Source of the DNA: Leucobacter tardus
GTDB taxonomy: Bacteria; Actinomycetota; Actinomycetes; Actinomycetales; Microbacteriaceae
Direction: 5' to 3'
NCBI RefSeq assembly: GCF_017583045.1
Contig: NZ_JAGFBF010000005.1
Coordinates: forward strand, 1,216,328-1,280,327
DNA length: 64,000 bases
The notes beneath the pieces were generated by a model that was not told the origin of the DNA, did no database searches, and was given only the letters and a program-made list of their open reading frames with translations. Numbering within the stretch: position 1 is the stretch's first letter; every line of letters starts with the position of its first letter. The translations under genes and the position numbers were made by a program. Positions 1 through 8,663 of this stretch are shown one piece after another.

Positions 1-162
1 TGCGACCACCTCGCCCGGCTGCACCGTGAGCGAGATGTCGTGCAGCACGTCGTGAGCACCGTAGGACTTGTGGACGCCGACGATCTCGACCAGTCCCGCG
101 GTCTGCTCGGTGGTGCGCGGCGTCGACGTCTCGGGTGTGTGGGGAGGTGCGGTGATGGTCAT
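1..162 (-). CDS. Amino-acid ABC transporter ATP-binding protein, N-terminal part (cut by window edge)
   Basis: Only the first 54 codons lie in the window. The frame opens with a Ser/Thr/Pro-rich leader of about 25 residues and then reads LVEIVGVHKSYGAHDVLHDI and LTVQPGEVV. This is the usual start of a polar-amino-acid ABC ATPase (GlnQ/HisP type), just before the Walker A motif, which would lie outside the window. A GGAGAA Shine-Dalgarno sequence sits 5 bases before the ATG. The gene follows the permease gene on the same strand with a 40-base gap, so the two should form one uptake system, with this protein supplying ATP hydrolysis on the cytoplasmic side. The family call rests on a short fragment plus context. 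Confidence 0.8.
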   Translation of the reverse strand, partial: MTITAPPHTPETSTPRTTEQTAGLVEIVGVHKSYGAHDVLHDISLTVQPGEVVA

Positions 163-202
163 GGAATTCTCCTCGGACGGGATGGCGAGTGGCGGGCCGG
201 GC

Positions 203-1231
203 TCAGCGCTGCTCGGCGTTGATCGCGGCGATGACGGACTCTGGCGTCTGGGCGGGCGGCGGGGTCTGACGTCCGCCGCGCAGCCGACCGATCGATCGGC
301 GCACGCGCTGCAGCGGCGTGGGAGGCAGCTCGCGGGCGGTGCCGCGGGCGTAGTACCGCTCGAGGTAGTACTGCCCGATGCTCAGAATCGTGGTGAAGAT
401 CGTGTACCAGACGGCGGCGACGAGCAGCAGCGGGATCACCTGGCTGTTGCGGTTGTAGATCACCTGGACGGTGTAGAAGAGCTCGGGCAGCGCCACGATG
501 AAGGCGACGGACGTGCCCTTCAGCAGTCCGATGACCTCGTTGAAGGCGTTCGGCAGGATCGCCCGCGCCGCCTGCGGCAGCACGATGCGGAAGAATCGTC
601 GACCACGCGGAATCCCCAGCGCCTTCGCCGCTTCGAGCTGCCCCTGATCGACGGAGAGGAGCCCGCCGCGAATGATCTCGGCGGAGTATGCGGCCTGGTG
701 CAGCGAGAGGCCGAGGATGGCCGCGACCGTCGAGGAGATCAGACGAACGGGATCGAACTCGACGATCCAGAAGTCGTAGGTGAAGGGCCATCCGAGGCCG
801 AGCGTCGGAAAGAGGTAGCCGAGGTTGTACCAGATCACCAACTGCACGATCAGGGGCACGGACCGGAAGAACCAGGTGAAGCTCCACGCGAACGAGCTGA
901 GCAGGGGTGAACCGGAGAGGCGTGCGAGCGCGAGGAGGGCCCCGAGTACGAACCCGATGACGGCCGACGCCCCGGTGAGCCAGAGCGTGAGCCACAGACC
1001 GCGCAGCACCGCGGGGTCGAAGAAGTACTCGGCAAAGATGTTCCAGCGCCACTGCTCGTTCGTGAAGAACGTCCAGATCAACTGAGCGACCAAGAAGATC
1101 GCGATCGCACTGAGGATCCAGCGCGTCCAGTGCTTCAGCGGGACGACATCCAGCGGCACGCCGCGGCTGTTCCCGGCGGTCTCAGGGGTGTGCTCGAGCG
1201 CCGGAGCATTGGGTGTGGTTATGGGAGACAT
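203..1231 (-). CDS. Amino-acid ABC transporter permease (HisM/GlnP family)
   Basis: A 342-residue inner-membrane permease. Hydrophobic segments begin near residues 38, 80 and 115, with more after residue 165 and near 265. The conserved cytoplasmic EAA loop that docks the ATPase is at about residues 200-221 (EAAKALGIPRG, then VLPQA). The His/Glu/Gln/Arg/opine permease signature (RSVPLIVQL, NEVIGLLKGTS) is clear. The N-terminal extension of about 35 polar residues and the Arg/Pro-rich C-terminal tail are longer than in the basic family, which is common in Actinobacteria. The ATPase gene follows directly. The substrate-binding protein is not upstream, so it may lie beyond the window edge or elsewhere. 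The substrate is probably a polar amino acid but cannot be specified. Confidence 0.9.
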   Translation of the reverse strand: MSPITTPNAPALEHTPETAGNSRGVPLDVVPLKHWTRWILSAIAIFLVAQLIWTFFTNEQWRWNIFAEYFFDPAVLRGLWLTLWLTGASAVIGFVLGALLALARLSGSPLLSSFAWSFTWFFRSVPLIVQLVIWYNLGYLFPTLGLGWPFTYDFWIVEFDPVRLISSTVAAILGLSLHQAAYSAEIIRGGLLSVDQGQLEAAKALGIPRGRRFFRIVLPQAARAILPNAFNEVIGLLKGTSVAFIVALPELFYTVQVIYNRNSQVIPLLLVAAVWYTIFTTILSIGQYYLERYYARGTARELPPTPLQRVRRSIGRLRGGRQTPPPAQTPESVIAAINAEQR

Positions 1232-1354
1232 ACGGAGAGGTTATTTGCTTCCCTGGCGACCTCCGCAACGTGCCGTGAAAGAAAACGTAACCCGACAACC
1301 CGGCCCGACCGCGTCATTCTTCGTCACGAGGATCACTCCCGCGGGCGACATATC

Positions 1355-1360
1355 CATAAT
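1355..1360 (+). promoter_or_regulatory. Candidate -10 element of the GNAT/flavoprotein pair (near-leaderless)
   Basis: CATAAT lies 8 bases before the ATG at 1369, so transcription would start within a base or two of the start codon. No Shine-Dalgarno sequence is visible before that ATG. No convincing -35 hexamer was found, so this is a weak call. Confidence 0.3.
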
Positions 1361-1368
1361 CTAGTGGC

Positions 1369-1947
1369 ATGTCAGCCATCACTCCAGGTTACCTCGCGTC
1401 CCCGGATCCGACTCCGTCCGGCTCGGTGCGGACGGTGGCGGCGCCCGCCGCTCAGTTCCGCATCGTCGACCCCCGCGATCCGATCGCCGCACCGCTCCTC
1501 GCGGACCTCGAGCGCGAGTACGACACCCGATACGGCGTGGTCGGCGGGGACTCCGCCTCGACCGAGATGAATCGCTACCCCGCCGAACGCTTCCTGACAC
1601 CGGAGGGCGCATTCATCGTACTCGTGCATGACGACTCGGTCGTCGCCGGGGGCGCGTTCATGCGGTTCGACGCCCGCACGGCGGAGTTCAAGCGCATCTG
1701 GACGCGCACCGACCACCGCGGTCGCGGCCTCGGAAAGCGCGTGCTCACCGAACTCGAGCGACGAGCCGCAGAGCTCGGATACGCCGAGATCTTCCTGACG
1801 ACCGGCCCGCGGCAGCCCGAAGCCGTCGCACTCTACCGCGGGACCGGGTACACGCACCTGCACACGCCCGAAGACGATGCGCAGCGCGGCACCCGCGGCT
1901 TCGGCGTGCACGGGTTCCGCAAAACGCTCGGCGGGAACGCACCGTGA
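1369..1947 (+). CDS. GNAT family N-acetyltransferase
   Basis: A 192-residue protein with a GNAT fold from about residue 30 onward. The acetyl-CoA pyrophosphate-binding motif A is visible as RGRGLGKRVLTELE (117-130), followed by a beta strand (YAEIFLTTG) and the C-terminal GYTHLHTPED motif. It should transfer an acetyl group from acetyl-CoA to an amine, substrate unknown. The first 28 residues are a Pro/Ser-rich extension that may be dispensable. The next gene starts inside this gene's stop codon (GTGA), so the two are translationally coupled and may act on the same metabolite. An alternative is that the acetyltransferase detoxifies a small molecule; nothing in the sequence decides this. Confidence 0.85.
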   Translation: MSAITPGYLASPDPTPSGSVRTVAAPAAQFRIVDPRDPIAAPLLADLEREYDTRYGVVGGDSASTEMNRYPAERFLTPEGAFIVLVHDDSVVAGGAFMRFDARTAEFKRIWTRTDHRGRGLGKRVLTELERRAAELGYAEIFLTTGPRQPEAVALYRGTGYTHLHTPEDDAQRGTRGFGVHGFRKTLGGNAP

Positions 1948-3860
1948 CACGCATCGTGAGCATCGGCGCCGGACCCGCGGCGGTCATGCTGCTCGAACGG
2001 TTCATCGCGCACCACACCCGCGACGCCCCGGACCGGAAGTTCGAGTACCACCTGGTCGACCCGTACGAGCCCGGTGGAGGCCGTATCTGGCGGCGCACCC
2101 AATCCCCGCTGCTCAAGCTCAACTCGATGCGCGAAGACGTCACCATGTACACCGACGACTCCTCCATCATCGATGGCCCCGTGGTGCCGGGCCCGACGCT
2201 CGCGGAGTGGGTCAGCGCCGTCAGAGCCGGCGAGATCGCGCGACCCGACTGGAGCGACGCGATCCTGGACGCCGAGATCGACGACCCCGACGATCGCGCG
2301 TTCCCGACCCGGCGGCTCGGGAACGCCTACCTCACCTGGGTCTATCGCGATGCGCTGCGCCGCGCGCGTCCCGAGGTCGCCGTGCAGTGGCACGAGGACC
2401 TCGCGGTCGCCGTCGAGCCGAGCACCATCGATGAAACCTTCACCGTCCGGCTCGCTTCAGGAGCGACCCTGCACGCGGATATCGTCGTGCACGCTCTGGG
2501 CCACAACGGCTCCGCGCCGTCCCCCGAGTCGGTGCATCTCGCGGACTTCGCCGCGCGCCACGACCTCTCGTACGTCGCCCCCGCCTTCACCGCCGACGTC
2601 GATCTCGACTGGGTTCCGGCGGAGGAACCGGTGATCGTCCGCGGCATGGGCCTCGCCGCGGTCGACCTGACCGTCCTCCTGACGGAGGGCCGCGGCGGTC
2701 GGTTCGTCGAGCAGGGCGATGGGTCGCTCCGGTACCTGCCGAGCGGGCGAGAGCCCCAATTGCACCTCGGCTCGCGGCGCGGCGTGCCCTATCGCTCGAA
2801 GATCACGAGCCGTACCGTCGGCGATCCGGTCGCACTCGAGTATCTCGACCATGCCGGGCGCGACCGACTGCTGCGCTCCCCGCACCCCGTCGATTTCACC
2901 CGCGACGTCTGGCCGCTCATCGCGAACGAGATGCTCACGGGCTATTACCGCGAACTCTTCACGGGTCACCCGGACCGCGTCGCGGCCGACTGGGAGTGGT
3001 TCGCACCCCGGCTGCGCCGCATTCTCGACGAGCCGGACGGCCATCGCTCGCACGAACTCGCCGCGCTCACCCGCATCGCGGTCCCCGCCATCGACGACCG
3101 TCTCGACCTCGAGGCCTTCGATCGCCCCCTGACCGTGCCGGGTCCCGGGCACTCCGCCCATGCACGCGTGCAGGCGCACATCGCACAGGATCTGCGACAG
3201 CGCACACGATCCGAGCACAGCGCGACGCAGGCACTGTTCCTCACACTCCTCAGATGCCACATGGCGGTGAGCGACATCCCTCTCGATCGCTGGAACGAGC
3301 ACAGCCGGGTGCACACGCTGCCCCGCGCGTGGCACACCTACTTCAGCTACGTAGCCAGTGGTCCGCCAGGCGACCGCCTCCGCGAACTCCTCGCGCTCTC
3401 CGAAGCGGGCATCGTGCACTTCCTCGGTGGGGACGTTCGGCTCGAGTCCGCCGAGGATCTCCGTCGCTTCATCGCTACGGGCACTGCGCTCACCGATGCC
3501 GGTCCGCGGTCCACGCGCGTCCGCGCGCGAGCCCTCATCGACGCCTGGCTGCCTGCCGCGCAGGCGACCGGCAGCGACAACCCGCTCATCCGGCAGCTCC
3601 TCGCGACCGAGCAGATCCGCGAGCTGCCGGGCAGCGGCACCGTCATGGTCGAGCGTGGACGGATCGCCGGGGCGGATCGTCAGTTCGCCGTCGGACCGTT
3701 CACGTCCGAGATCCAGGCCGGCGCGTTCACGCGTCCGGGGATCAACGCCCTGCCCCTCAGGCGTGCGGATGGTCTCGCTCGTGAGCTGCTGCACGCGACA
3801 TCGATGATCGAGTCAGCCGTGAACCTGACCGCACCATCGGCGACGCTCGGCGACCGCTGA
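1944..3860 (+). CDS. FAD/NAD(P)-binding protein (NAD_binding_9 type)
   Basis: A 638-residue flavoprotein-like enzyme starting at GTG, overlapping the GNAT stop by 4 bases. The N-terminus carries the dinucleotide-binding GxGxxA fingerprint SIGAGPAAVMLLERF (residues 6-20). A second mononucleotide-binding stretch (PVIVRGMGLAAVDLTVLLTEG) lies about 230 residues in. The layout matches large FAD-NAD(P)-binding proteins of unknown reaction found in Actinobacteria, in which the fold resembles N-hydroxylating monooxygenases. The substrate is unknown. Coupling to an acetyltransferase suggests modification of an amine-bearing compound, which is inference. Its 3' end is overlapped for 104 bases by the antisense tail of the next gene, the histidine kinase. 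Confidence 0.8.
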   Translation: MTRIVSIGAGPAAVMLLERFIAHHTRDAPDRKFEYHLVDPYEPGGGRIWRRTQSPLLKLNSMREDVTMYTDDSSIIDGPVVPGPTLAEWVSAVRAGEIARPDWSDAILDAEIDDPDDRAFPTRRLGNAYLTWVYRDALRRARPEVAVQWHEDLAVAVEPSTIDETFTVRLASGATLHADIVVHALGHNGSAPSPESVHLADFAARHDLSYVAPAFTADVDLDWVPAEEPVIVRGMGLAAVDLTVLLTEGRGGRFVEQGDGSLRYLPSGREPQLHLGSRRGVPYRSKITSRTVGDPVALEYLDHAGRDRLLRSPHPVDFTRDVWPLIANEMLTGYYRELFTGHPDRVAADWEWFAPRLRRILDEPDGHRSHELAALTRIAVPAIDDRLDLEAFDRPLTVPGPGHSAHARVQAHIAQDLRQRTRSEHSATQALFLTLLRCHMAVSDIPLDRWNEHSRVHTLPRAWHTYFSYVASGPPGDRLRELLALSEAGIVHFLGGDVRLESAEDLRRFIATGTALTDAGPRSTRVRARALIDAWLPAAQATGSDNPLIRQLLATEQIRELPGSGTVMVERGRIAGADRQFAVGPFTSEIQAGAFTRPGINALPLRRADGLARELLHATSMIESAVNLTAPSATLGDR

Positions 3861-4695
3861 CCGCACGCCGACCCCGAGACACGGGCGCACGCACCTCGCC
3901 GGTGTCCGGCGACCGTGGAATAGCGGCCGTCACCGACCATCCGCGACCGGCGGGACCCGCGGAGAGGCTGCCCCCGCTCGGCGTCAACAGGTCGGAGAGC
4001 CGACGAAGGCCGGTGCCGCCTGCGGGGAAGTCGTGCGGAGCGACCGCTGGTGTCGCGATCACCGGCGCGCCAGCACTGCTCCAAATGGTGATGACGTCGC
4101 GATCCGCGTTCTCGGACACGGAGATGCGCACCTCACCCCCGCCGCGTCCGCCGTGCTTGAGGATGTTGGTGATGCTCTCCGTCACCACGTGCTCGAACAC
4201 CGCGCTTGATGCGTGCGGCATCGAGGATGCGGCTGGAGCGGTGCAGTCGACGCGGTACCCCAGCAGCTCCAGATCGTCCACGAGCGCTCCGATCCGTTCG
4301 CGCAGGCCCCCGTCGGTCTGCACCGCGTCGATCGTCGCACGCAAGCTGCCGAGCGCCCGCGAGGCCGAGCGAGCGATAGCGCGCCGTGCCTCCGCGACCT
4401 CGATCGGGTCCGTGGCGACGGCGAGCGCCTGAGCGTGCACCATCACCACGGACATGTCGTGCGCCGCGAAGTCGTGGAGTTCGTCCGCCATGCGTGCACG
4501 TTCCCCGAGGATCGCAGCATCGACGACTGCTCGGGTGTGTGCGCGGACCGCCACAATGCCCCACCCTCCAGCAGCCGACAGCGCGAGGAGCGTCAGCACC
4601 GCGGACAACGGTCGCGGGCCACCGCCGATGATGGCGAACATCGGCACGGTGAGCACGGCGGTCACGGCCACGGTGCTCACGAAGACGCGTGACAC
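3757..4695 (-). CDS. Orphan NarL-type sensor histidine kinase with an antisense-derived C-terminal tail
   Basis: A 312-residue kinase beginning at GTG only 6 bases after the upstream stop codon. Two hydrophobic segments (residues 8-24 and 30-50) are followed by a HisKA_3 dimerisation box with the phospho-accepting His74 (RMADELHDFAAHDMSV), an N-box (ESITNILKHG, 173-182) and a G-box (GTGLRRL). The catalytic core ends near residue 262 (WSVTAAIPRS). The last 50 residues are Arg/Ser-rich, look unlike a kinase and run antisense into the flavoprotein gene. Usual relatives carry four to six membrane segments and sit next to a LuxR-type response regulator. Here both the extra segments and the regulator are missing, so this may be a decayed or rearranged two-component locus. 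Confidence 0.7.
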   Translation of the reverse strand: MSRVFVSTVAVTAVLTVPMFAIIGGGPRPLSAVLTLLALSAAGGWGIVAVRAHTRAVVDAAILGERARMADELHDFAAHDMSVVMVHAQALAVATDPIEVAEARRAIARSASRALGSLRATIDAVQTDGGLRERIGALVDDLELLGYRVDCTAPAASSMPHASSAVFEHVVTESITNILKHGGRGGGEVRISVSENADRDVITIWSSAGAPVIATPAVAPHDFPAGGTGLRRLSDLLTPSGGSLSAGPAGRGWSVTAAIPRSPDTGEVRAPVSRGRRAVSGRRASPMVRSGSRLTRSSMSRAAAHERDHPHA

Positions 4696-4701
4696 CGCTG
4701 G

Positions 4702-6315
4702 TCAGTCCTGCTGAGCCCGCTTGCGGCGCAGCATCAGCAGCGATCCTCCGGCGAGCGCGGCGATCACTCCGGCCGCTCCGAGTGCGAGCGGAACGCCCGC
4801 TCCGGTGCCCGCGAGATCCTGCTGGCGCGCGTTCGATGTTCCGGCGGGTTGCTCATCACTCGGAACCGCGCCGTCGTCAGTCGGCTCTTCGGGCTCCGTG
4901 GGTTCGGGCTCGGGCTCGGGAGGGGCCGTCGGCTCCGGTTCGGGATCCGTCGGTTCCGGGTCGGGCGGGTCGGTCGGTTCCGGTTCAGGGGTGACCGCCT
5001 GCGCGAAGAGATAGGCAGATCCGGTTTCGGTCGACCCGACGAGCAGCCTCCCGCTGTCCGCACGCAACCCCTGCCCGAAGGCGTGCGACCCGAACATCTG
5101 ATCTTGTGTCGCGTCCGAGGCGCTGTAGGTGCGCACCGGGGCGACGTACTGCCGTCCGTTCGCGTCACCCGTTCCCGACAGGGTGAGCGAGTCGAGATCG
5201 TACGCGTGGACTTCACCGGCATACACGGGATCATGCTCGGCGTACGCGTACAGCGTCGACCCGTCGACGGCCGTGCTGTTGCCGAAGCTCATCGACGTAG
5301 CCGGAGGCGTGAGCTTCCCGCCGAGCTGGTTCAATGCGGCGTCGAAGACGTACACCGCCCCTTGCGTCGTCTCCCCGCGCTCCACGGCGGCCGGCGTGCA
5401 CCCTTCCGCGGCCGAATCGGCAGTGTAATTGACCTCGCTCGGCGAACCGACTACCAGTCGCTCGTCGAAGAACGAGAGCGAAAGACCGAATGCCGGGCCA
5501 CCTCCGACGTTCGAGATGCAGACCTTCTGGTCCTCCTTCGGCATGCTCCGAAAACGGGGCTCCGTTCCGCTCGCAAGATCCCAGAGATACAGCCCGCCGA
5601 CGTTGGCTTGGCTCACTCCCAGGTGGTCTTCGCGATTCTGCACGGCACTGACCGCGAGTCGGTCGCCCTGCAGCGCGACCGACTGACCTGTGACGCTCTT
5701 GCTGATCACCTGTTCGGGAATGCGGGGGGTCCATCGTGGTTCGCCTGAACCGTCCCAATCGACGGTGAAGACGAACCCGGCGTGCGGTTTGCCGTCGACG
5801 GTTGCATTGGGCACCCCCACGGCAAGTCGCCCATCCGCGAAGTCGAGCGCCTCCGCGAAATTACGATCCGCACTCCCGTAGTTCGAGACGCGCTTCGGTT
5901 TCGGCGGCGCCTCGAGGGTCCGTTGCAAGGACCAGTCGTTCGCGCCCGACCGCTCATACACGTAGATGCTCTGCGCGTGCGGAGCGCTGACGAATGCGTG
6001 ACGCGCGTCATCGTCGAAAACGATGGCCTCGCCGAATTGTGTCCCCGATGCCGGCGCGGAGACGGTCTGCGTCTCCCAGCTGCCGGATTCCGTACGGTGC
6101 GCGAAGTCCACCGCGGTTCCCACGGTGTTCGTCACCGCCGCATAGTCGCCGACGAGGTCGATGCCACGGCCGCCGCTGCGTTCGACACCGCTGCCGAACT
6201 TCTGGATCTCTTGCAATTCGGGTGGTGCCGCGGCGGCGCCCGCGACGAATGGGGCACTCAATACGATCACCGCACCAAGGGACAAGCTGAGGGCAGCACG
6301 AACGGGGTTCACCAT
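4702..6315 (-). CDS. Secreted surface protein with beta-propeller-like repeats and LAGTG sorting signal
   Basis: A 537-residue exported protein. A signal peptide occupies roughly residues 1-29 (hydrophobic core LSLSLGAVIVLSAPFVAGAA). The body holds repeated blocks such as DYAAVTNTVGTAVDF, DGRLAVGVPNA, GDRLAVSAVQN and DERLVVGSP, resembling FG-GAP/integrin-like blades of a propeller. A Pro/Glu/Asp/Thr-rich spacer follows, then LAGTG (501-505), a hydrophobic helix and an RRKRAQQD tail. LAXTG is the motif known for class E sortases of high-GC Gram-positives, so the mature protein should be covalently bound to peptidoglycan. No sortase gene lies in the window. The ligand is unknown. The kinase gene starts 6 bases downstream. 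Confidence 0.85.
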   Translation of the reverse strand: MVNPVRAALSLSLGAVIVLSAPFVAGAAAAPPELQEIQKFGSGVERSGGRGIDLVGDYAAVTNTVGTAVDFAHRTESGSWETQTVSAPASGTQFGEAIVFDDDARHAFVSAPHAQSIYVYERSGANDWSLQRTLEAPPKPKRVSNYGSADRNFAEALDFADGRLAVGVPNATVDGKPHAGFVFTVDWDGSGEPRWTPRIPEQVISKSVTGQSVALQGDRLAVSAVQNREDHLGVSQANVGGLYLWDLASGTEPRFRSMPKEDQKVCISNVGGGPAFGLSLSFFDERLVVGSPSEVNYTADSAAEGCTPAAVERGETTQGAVYVFDAALNQLGGKLTPPATSMSFGNSTAVDGSTLYAYAEHDPVYAGEVHAYDLDSLTLSGTGDANGRQYVAPVRTYSASDATQDQMFGSHAFGQGLRADSGRLLVGSTETGSAYLFAQAVTPEPEPTDPPDPEPTDPEPEPTAPPEPEPEPTEPEEPTDDGAVPSDEQPAGTSNARQQDLAGTGAGVPLALGAAGVIAALAGGSLLMLRRKRAQQD

Positions 6316-6497
6316 GAACGATTCTCCGTCTCACGAAGTGACAATCCCCGACGTTTCATGCTAACTCATTTCACATTCCCGTGCCACTCAAGATTGGCCA
6401 CAAGTGTCGATACATGCAGCTGGCGCCATGGTCTCCCCGTTAGCCTCGGAACAGCGATCGGCACCCGCCTTTGGCTCCCCGAAGAAAGGCGCCGATC

Positions 6498-7610
6498 ATG
6501 ACGACTGCGATACCCGCACACGCTCCGCCGGCATCGACGGGCTTCCGCCCGACTCGGGCACGAGCGACCGACTTCCCGCCGGTCGCCAAAGCGTTCACCC
6601 GCGTATCTCAGGAGGTGCGACGCGCCGGCCTGTTCGACCGGACGCCCGTCTTCTACCTGCTCGTCGCCGCAGGTATCGCCCTCGCCTTCGGGGGCGCCGT
6701 CACCGGGTTCGTCCTGCTCGGAAGCTCCTGGTTCCAGCTTCTGATCGCCGCCGCGCTCGGCATCATCTTCACGCAGCTCGCCTTCCTCGCGCACGAGGCC
6801 GCTCACCGACAGATCCTGTCAACGGGACCGGCGAACGACCGGCTCGCGCGGGTGCTCACCGCTCTCGTGGGCATGAGCTACTCCTGGTGGGATTCGAAGC
6901 ACAGCCGCCACCATGCCAACCCGAACCGGGTCGGCAAGGATCCCGATATCGAGGTGGACACCATCTCCTTCATCGAGGAGGACGCGGTCGAGGCACGCGG
7001 TCTGCGCGGCGCCATCACGCGCCGACAGGGGTGGTTCTTCTTCCCCCTCCTCACCCTCGAAGGCCTGAATCTGCACTTCCACAGCGCGCGGCACCTGGCG
7101 AGCCGCGGACCGGTGAAGGGCCGTTGGATCGAGATCGCGATGATCGCCGCGCGGTTCACCGTGCTCCTCCTCCCCGTCTTCCTCTTCCTCCCGCTCGGCA
7201 TGGCGTTCGCGTTCATCGGAGTGCAGCTCGCGGTCTTCGGCGTCTACATGGGGGCCTCGTTCGCGCCGAACCACAAGGGCATGCCGGTCGTGGCGGCAGA
7301 CGCTCGGCTCGACTTCTTCACGAAGCAGGTGCGCACCTCCCGCAACATCCGCGGTGGCTGGTGGGCGACCTGGCTCATGGGCGGCCTGAACTATCAGGTC
7401 GAGCACCACTTGTTCCCGAACATGGCGCGACCGAACCTCGCGCGGGCTCGGCGCATCGTGCGCGAGTTCTGCCGCGAGCACGACGTGCCCTACACCGAAA
7501 CGTCGCTGTGGCGGTCGTACGGCATCGTGGTGGAGTATCTCAACCGTGTCGGCCTGGCCGCGCGCGACCCGTTCGACTGCCCCATCACGGCGCAGTACCG
7601 TCGCGCGTAG
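6498..7610 (+). CDS. Membrane fatty acid desaturase
   Basis: A 370-residue integral membrane di-iron desaturase. The ATG at 6498 is preferred because AAAGG lies 8 bases before it; the upstream in-frame ATG at 6471 has none. The three histidine boxes are intact: HEAAH, HSRHH and QVEHHLFPNM. Paired hydrophobic segments flank the boxes. The enzyme uses O2 and electrons to introduce a double bond into acyl chains of membrane lipids. It resembles the acyl-lipid/linoleoyl-CoA desaturase group (DesA3-like). A role in adjusting membrane fluidity, for example in the cold, is likely but inferred. It stands alone as a single-gene unit, with no partner reductase nearby. Confidence 0.92.
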   Translation: MTTAIPAHAPPASTGFRPTRARATDFPPVAKAFTRVSQEVRRAGLFDRTPVFYLLVAAGIALAFGGAVTGFVLLGSSWFQLLIAAALGIIFTQLAFLAHEAAHRQILSTGPANDRLARVLTALVGMSYSWWDSKHSRHHANPNRVGKDPDIEVDTISFIEEDAVEARGLRGAITRRQGWFFFPLLTLEGLNLHFHSARHLASRGPVKGRWIEIAMIAARFTVLLLPVFLFLPLGMAFAFIGVQLAVFGVYMGASFAPNHKGMPVVAADARLDFFTKQVRTSRNIRGGWWATWLMGGLNYQVEHHLFPNMARPNLARARRIVREFCREHDVPYTETSLWRSYGIVVEYLNRVGLAARDPFDCPITAQYRRA

Positions 7611-7724
7611 CCTCGGTCGTTCCTGTCAACCCGCCAGGCGAACCCCGCGTCACCCCCGACCATCCAGTAGATTCGGAAGGGTGTCGTCGGATCGACCGAC
7701 CGACCACGAGCGGAGGGAGACACT

Positions 7725-7976
7725 ATGTCAGACGAACGCGAGAAGCGAGAGTCCGCGGAACCGCACGCGGCCACCGAGTTCGATGCCGGGAACGGGCAGG
7801 GCACGGTCTCGGGTCCGCCCGAGGGCGACGTGCAGCGTCGTCCCATCATGGACGGATCGACGCAGTCCCCTGCTGAAGAGCACGACGTCGACAACCCCCG
7901 CCGCGGCATGGAGGACCCTGGCCTGGTGCGCGACACCGAGTCGGGCGAAAAGACGCCGACCCCCGACGAGGACTAA
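7725..7976 (+). CDS. Small acidic, probably disordered protein of unknown function
   Basis: An 83-residue protein rich in Glu, Asp, Pro and Gly, with no hydrophobic core, Cys or recognisable domain. The start is supported by a strong GGAGGG sequence just upstream. It is likely a soluble cytoplasmic, intrinsically unstructured protein; similar short proteins of unknown role are common in Microbacteriaceae genomes. It faces the metallohydrolase gene, which ends about 57 bases beyond. No function is proposed. Confidence 0.65.
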   Translation: MSDEREKRESAEPHAATEFDAGNGQGTVSGPPEGDVQRRPIMDGSTQSPAEEHDVDNPRRGMEDPGLVRDTESGEKTPTPDED

Positions 7977-8033
7977 CCTCACCGGGGGCCAATGCTCGAG
8001 GACCGCGACCGCGGGCGCCGATTCCGAACGGGA

Positions 8034-8663
8034 TCAGTGCCCGCGGTCGATCCATTCCTGCACGTGCGGCGCCTCATCGGCGACCGTGGTCTGGGCGCCA
8101 TGACCGGGATAGACCACCGTTTCGCCCGGCAGCGTCAGCAGCGACTTCGAGATGGAGTCGACGATGGTCGGGAAGTCGCTGTAAGAGCGTCCCGTCGCCC
8201 CGGGTCCGCCCTGGAACAGCGTGTCTCCGGTGAACACCGCGCCGAGCGCCGGCGCGTAGACACTCACCGAACCGGGCGAGTGACCCGGCGTGTGCAGCAC
8301 CGTCAGCGGGGTGCCGGCCACGACGAACTCCGCCTGATCCGCGAGCTCGAAGTCGGGCAGCGTCTCGTGCACGGCCTCCCACAGCATGTGGTCGGCCGGG
8401 TGGAGGTAGAGGTGCGCATCCAGCTTGCGCGCCGTTTCGACGGCCGAGCGGATGTGGTCGTCGTGACCGTGCGTCAGCAGGATCCCGAGCACGTTGCGCT
8501 CCCCCACCGCCGTCACGACGGCGTCGGCATCGTGCGCCGGATCGATGACGAGCACCTCGTCATCGTTGCCGACGAGCCAGATGTTGTTGTCGACCTCCCA
8601 GGTGCCGCCGTCCAACGAGAACGTGCCGTGGGTCTCGAGGTGCTCGATCCGGGCGTCGCTCAT
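8034..8663 (-). CDS. MBL-fold metallo-hydrolase, glyoxalase II-like, partner of mscR
   Basis: A 209-residue zinc hydrolase. The metal-binding HxHxDH motif is at residues 65-70 (THGHDDH), with further ligands in [19 protein letters not shown] and the C-terminal YPGHGAQTT. The start ATG overlaps the mscR stop codon (ATGA), so it is translated in step with the formaldehyde dehydrogenase. In Actinobacteria this gene pair is recurrent. The hydrolase is thought to cleave the thioester S-formylmycothiol, or another mycothiol thioester, releasing formate and mycothiol. That substrate is inferred from the partnership rather than from the sequence. Confidence 0.9.
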   Translation of the reverse strand: MSDARIEHLETHGTFSLDGGTWEVDNNIWLVGNDDEVLVIDPAHDADAVVTAVGERNVLGILLTHGHDDHIRSAVETARKLDAHLYLHPADHMLWEAVHETLPDFELADQAEFVVAGTPLTVLHTPGHSPGSVSVYAPALGAVFTGDTLFQGGPGATGRSYSDFPTIVDSISKSLLTLPGETVVYPGHGAQTTVADEAPHVQEWIDRGH

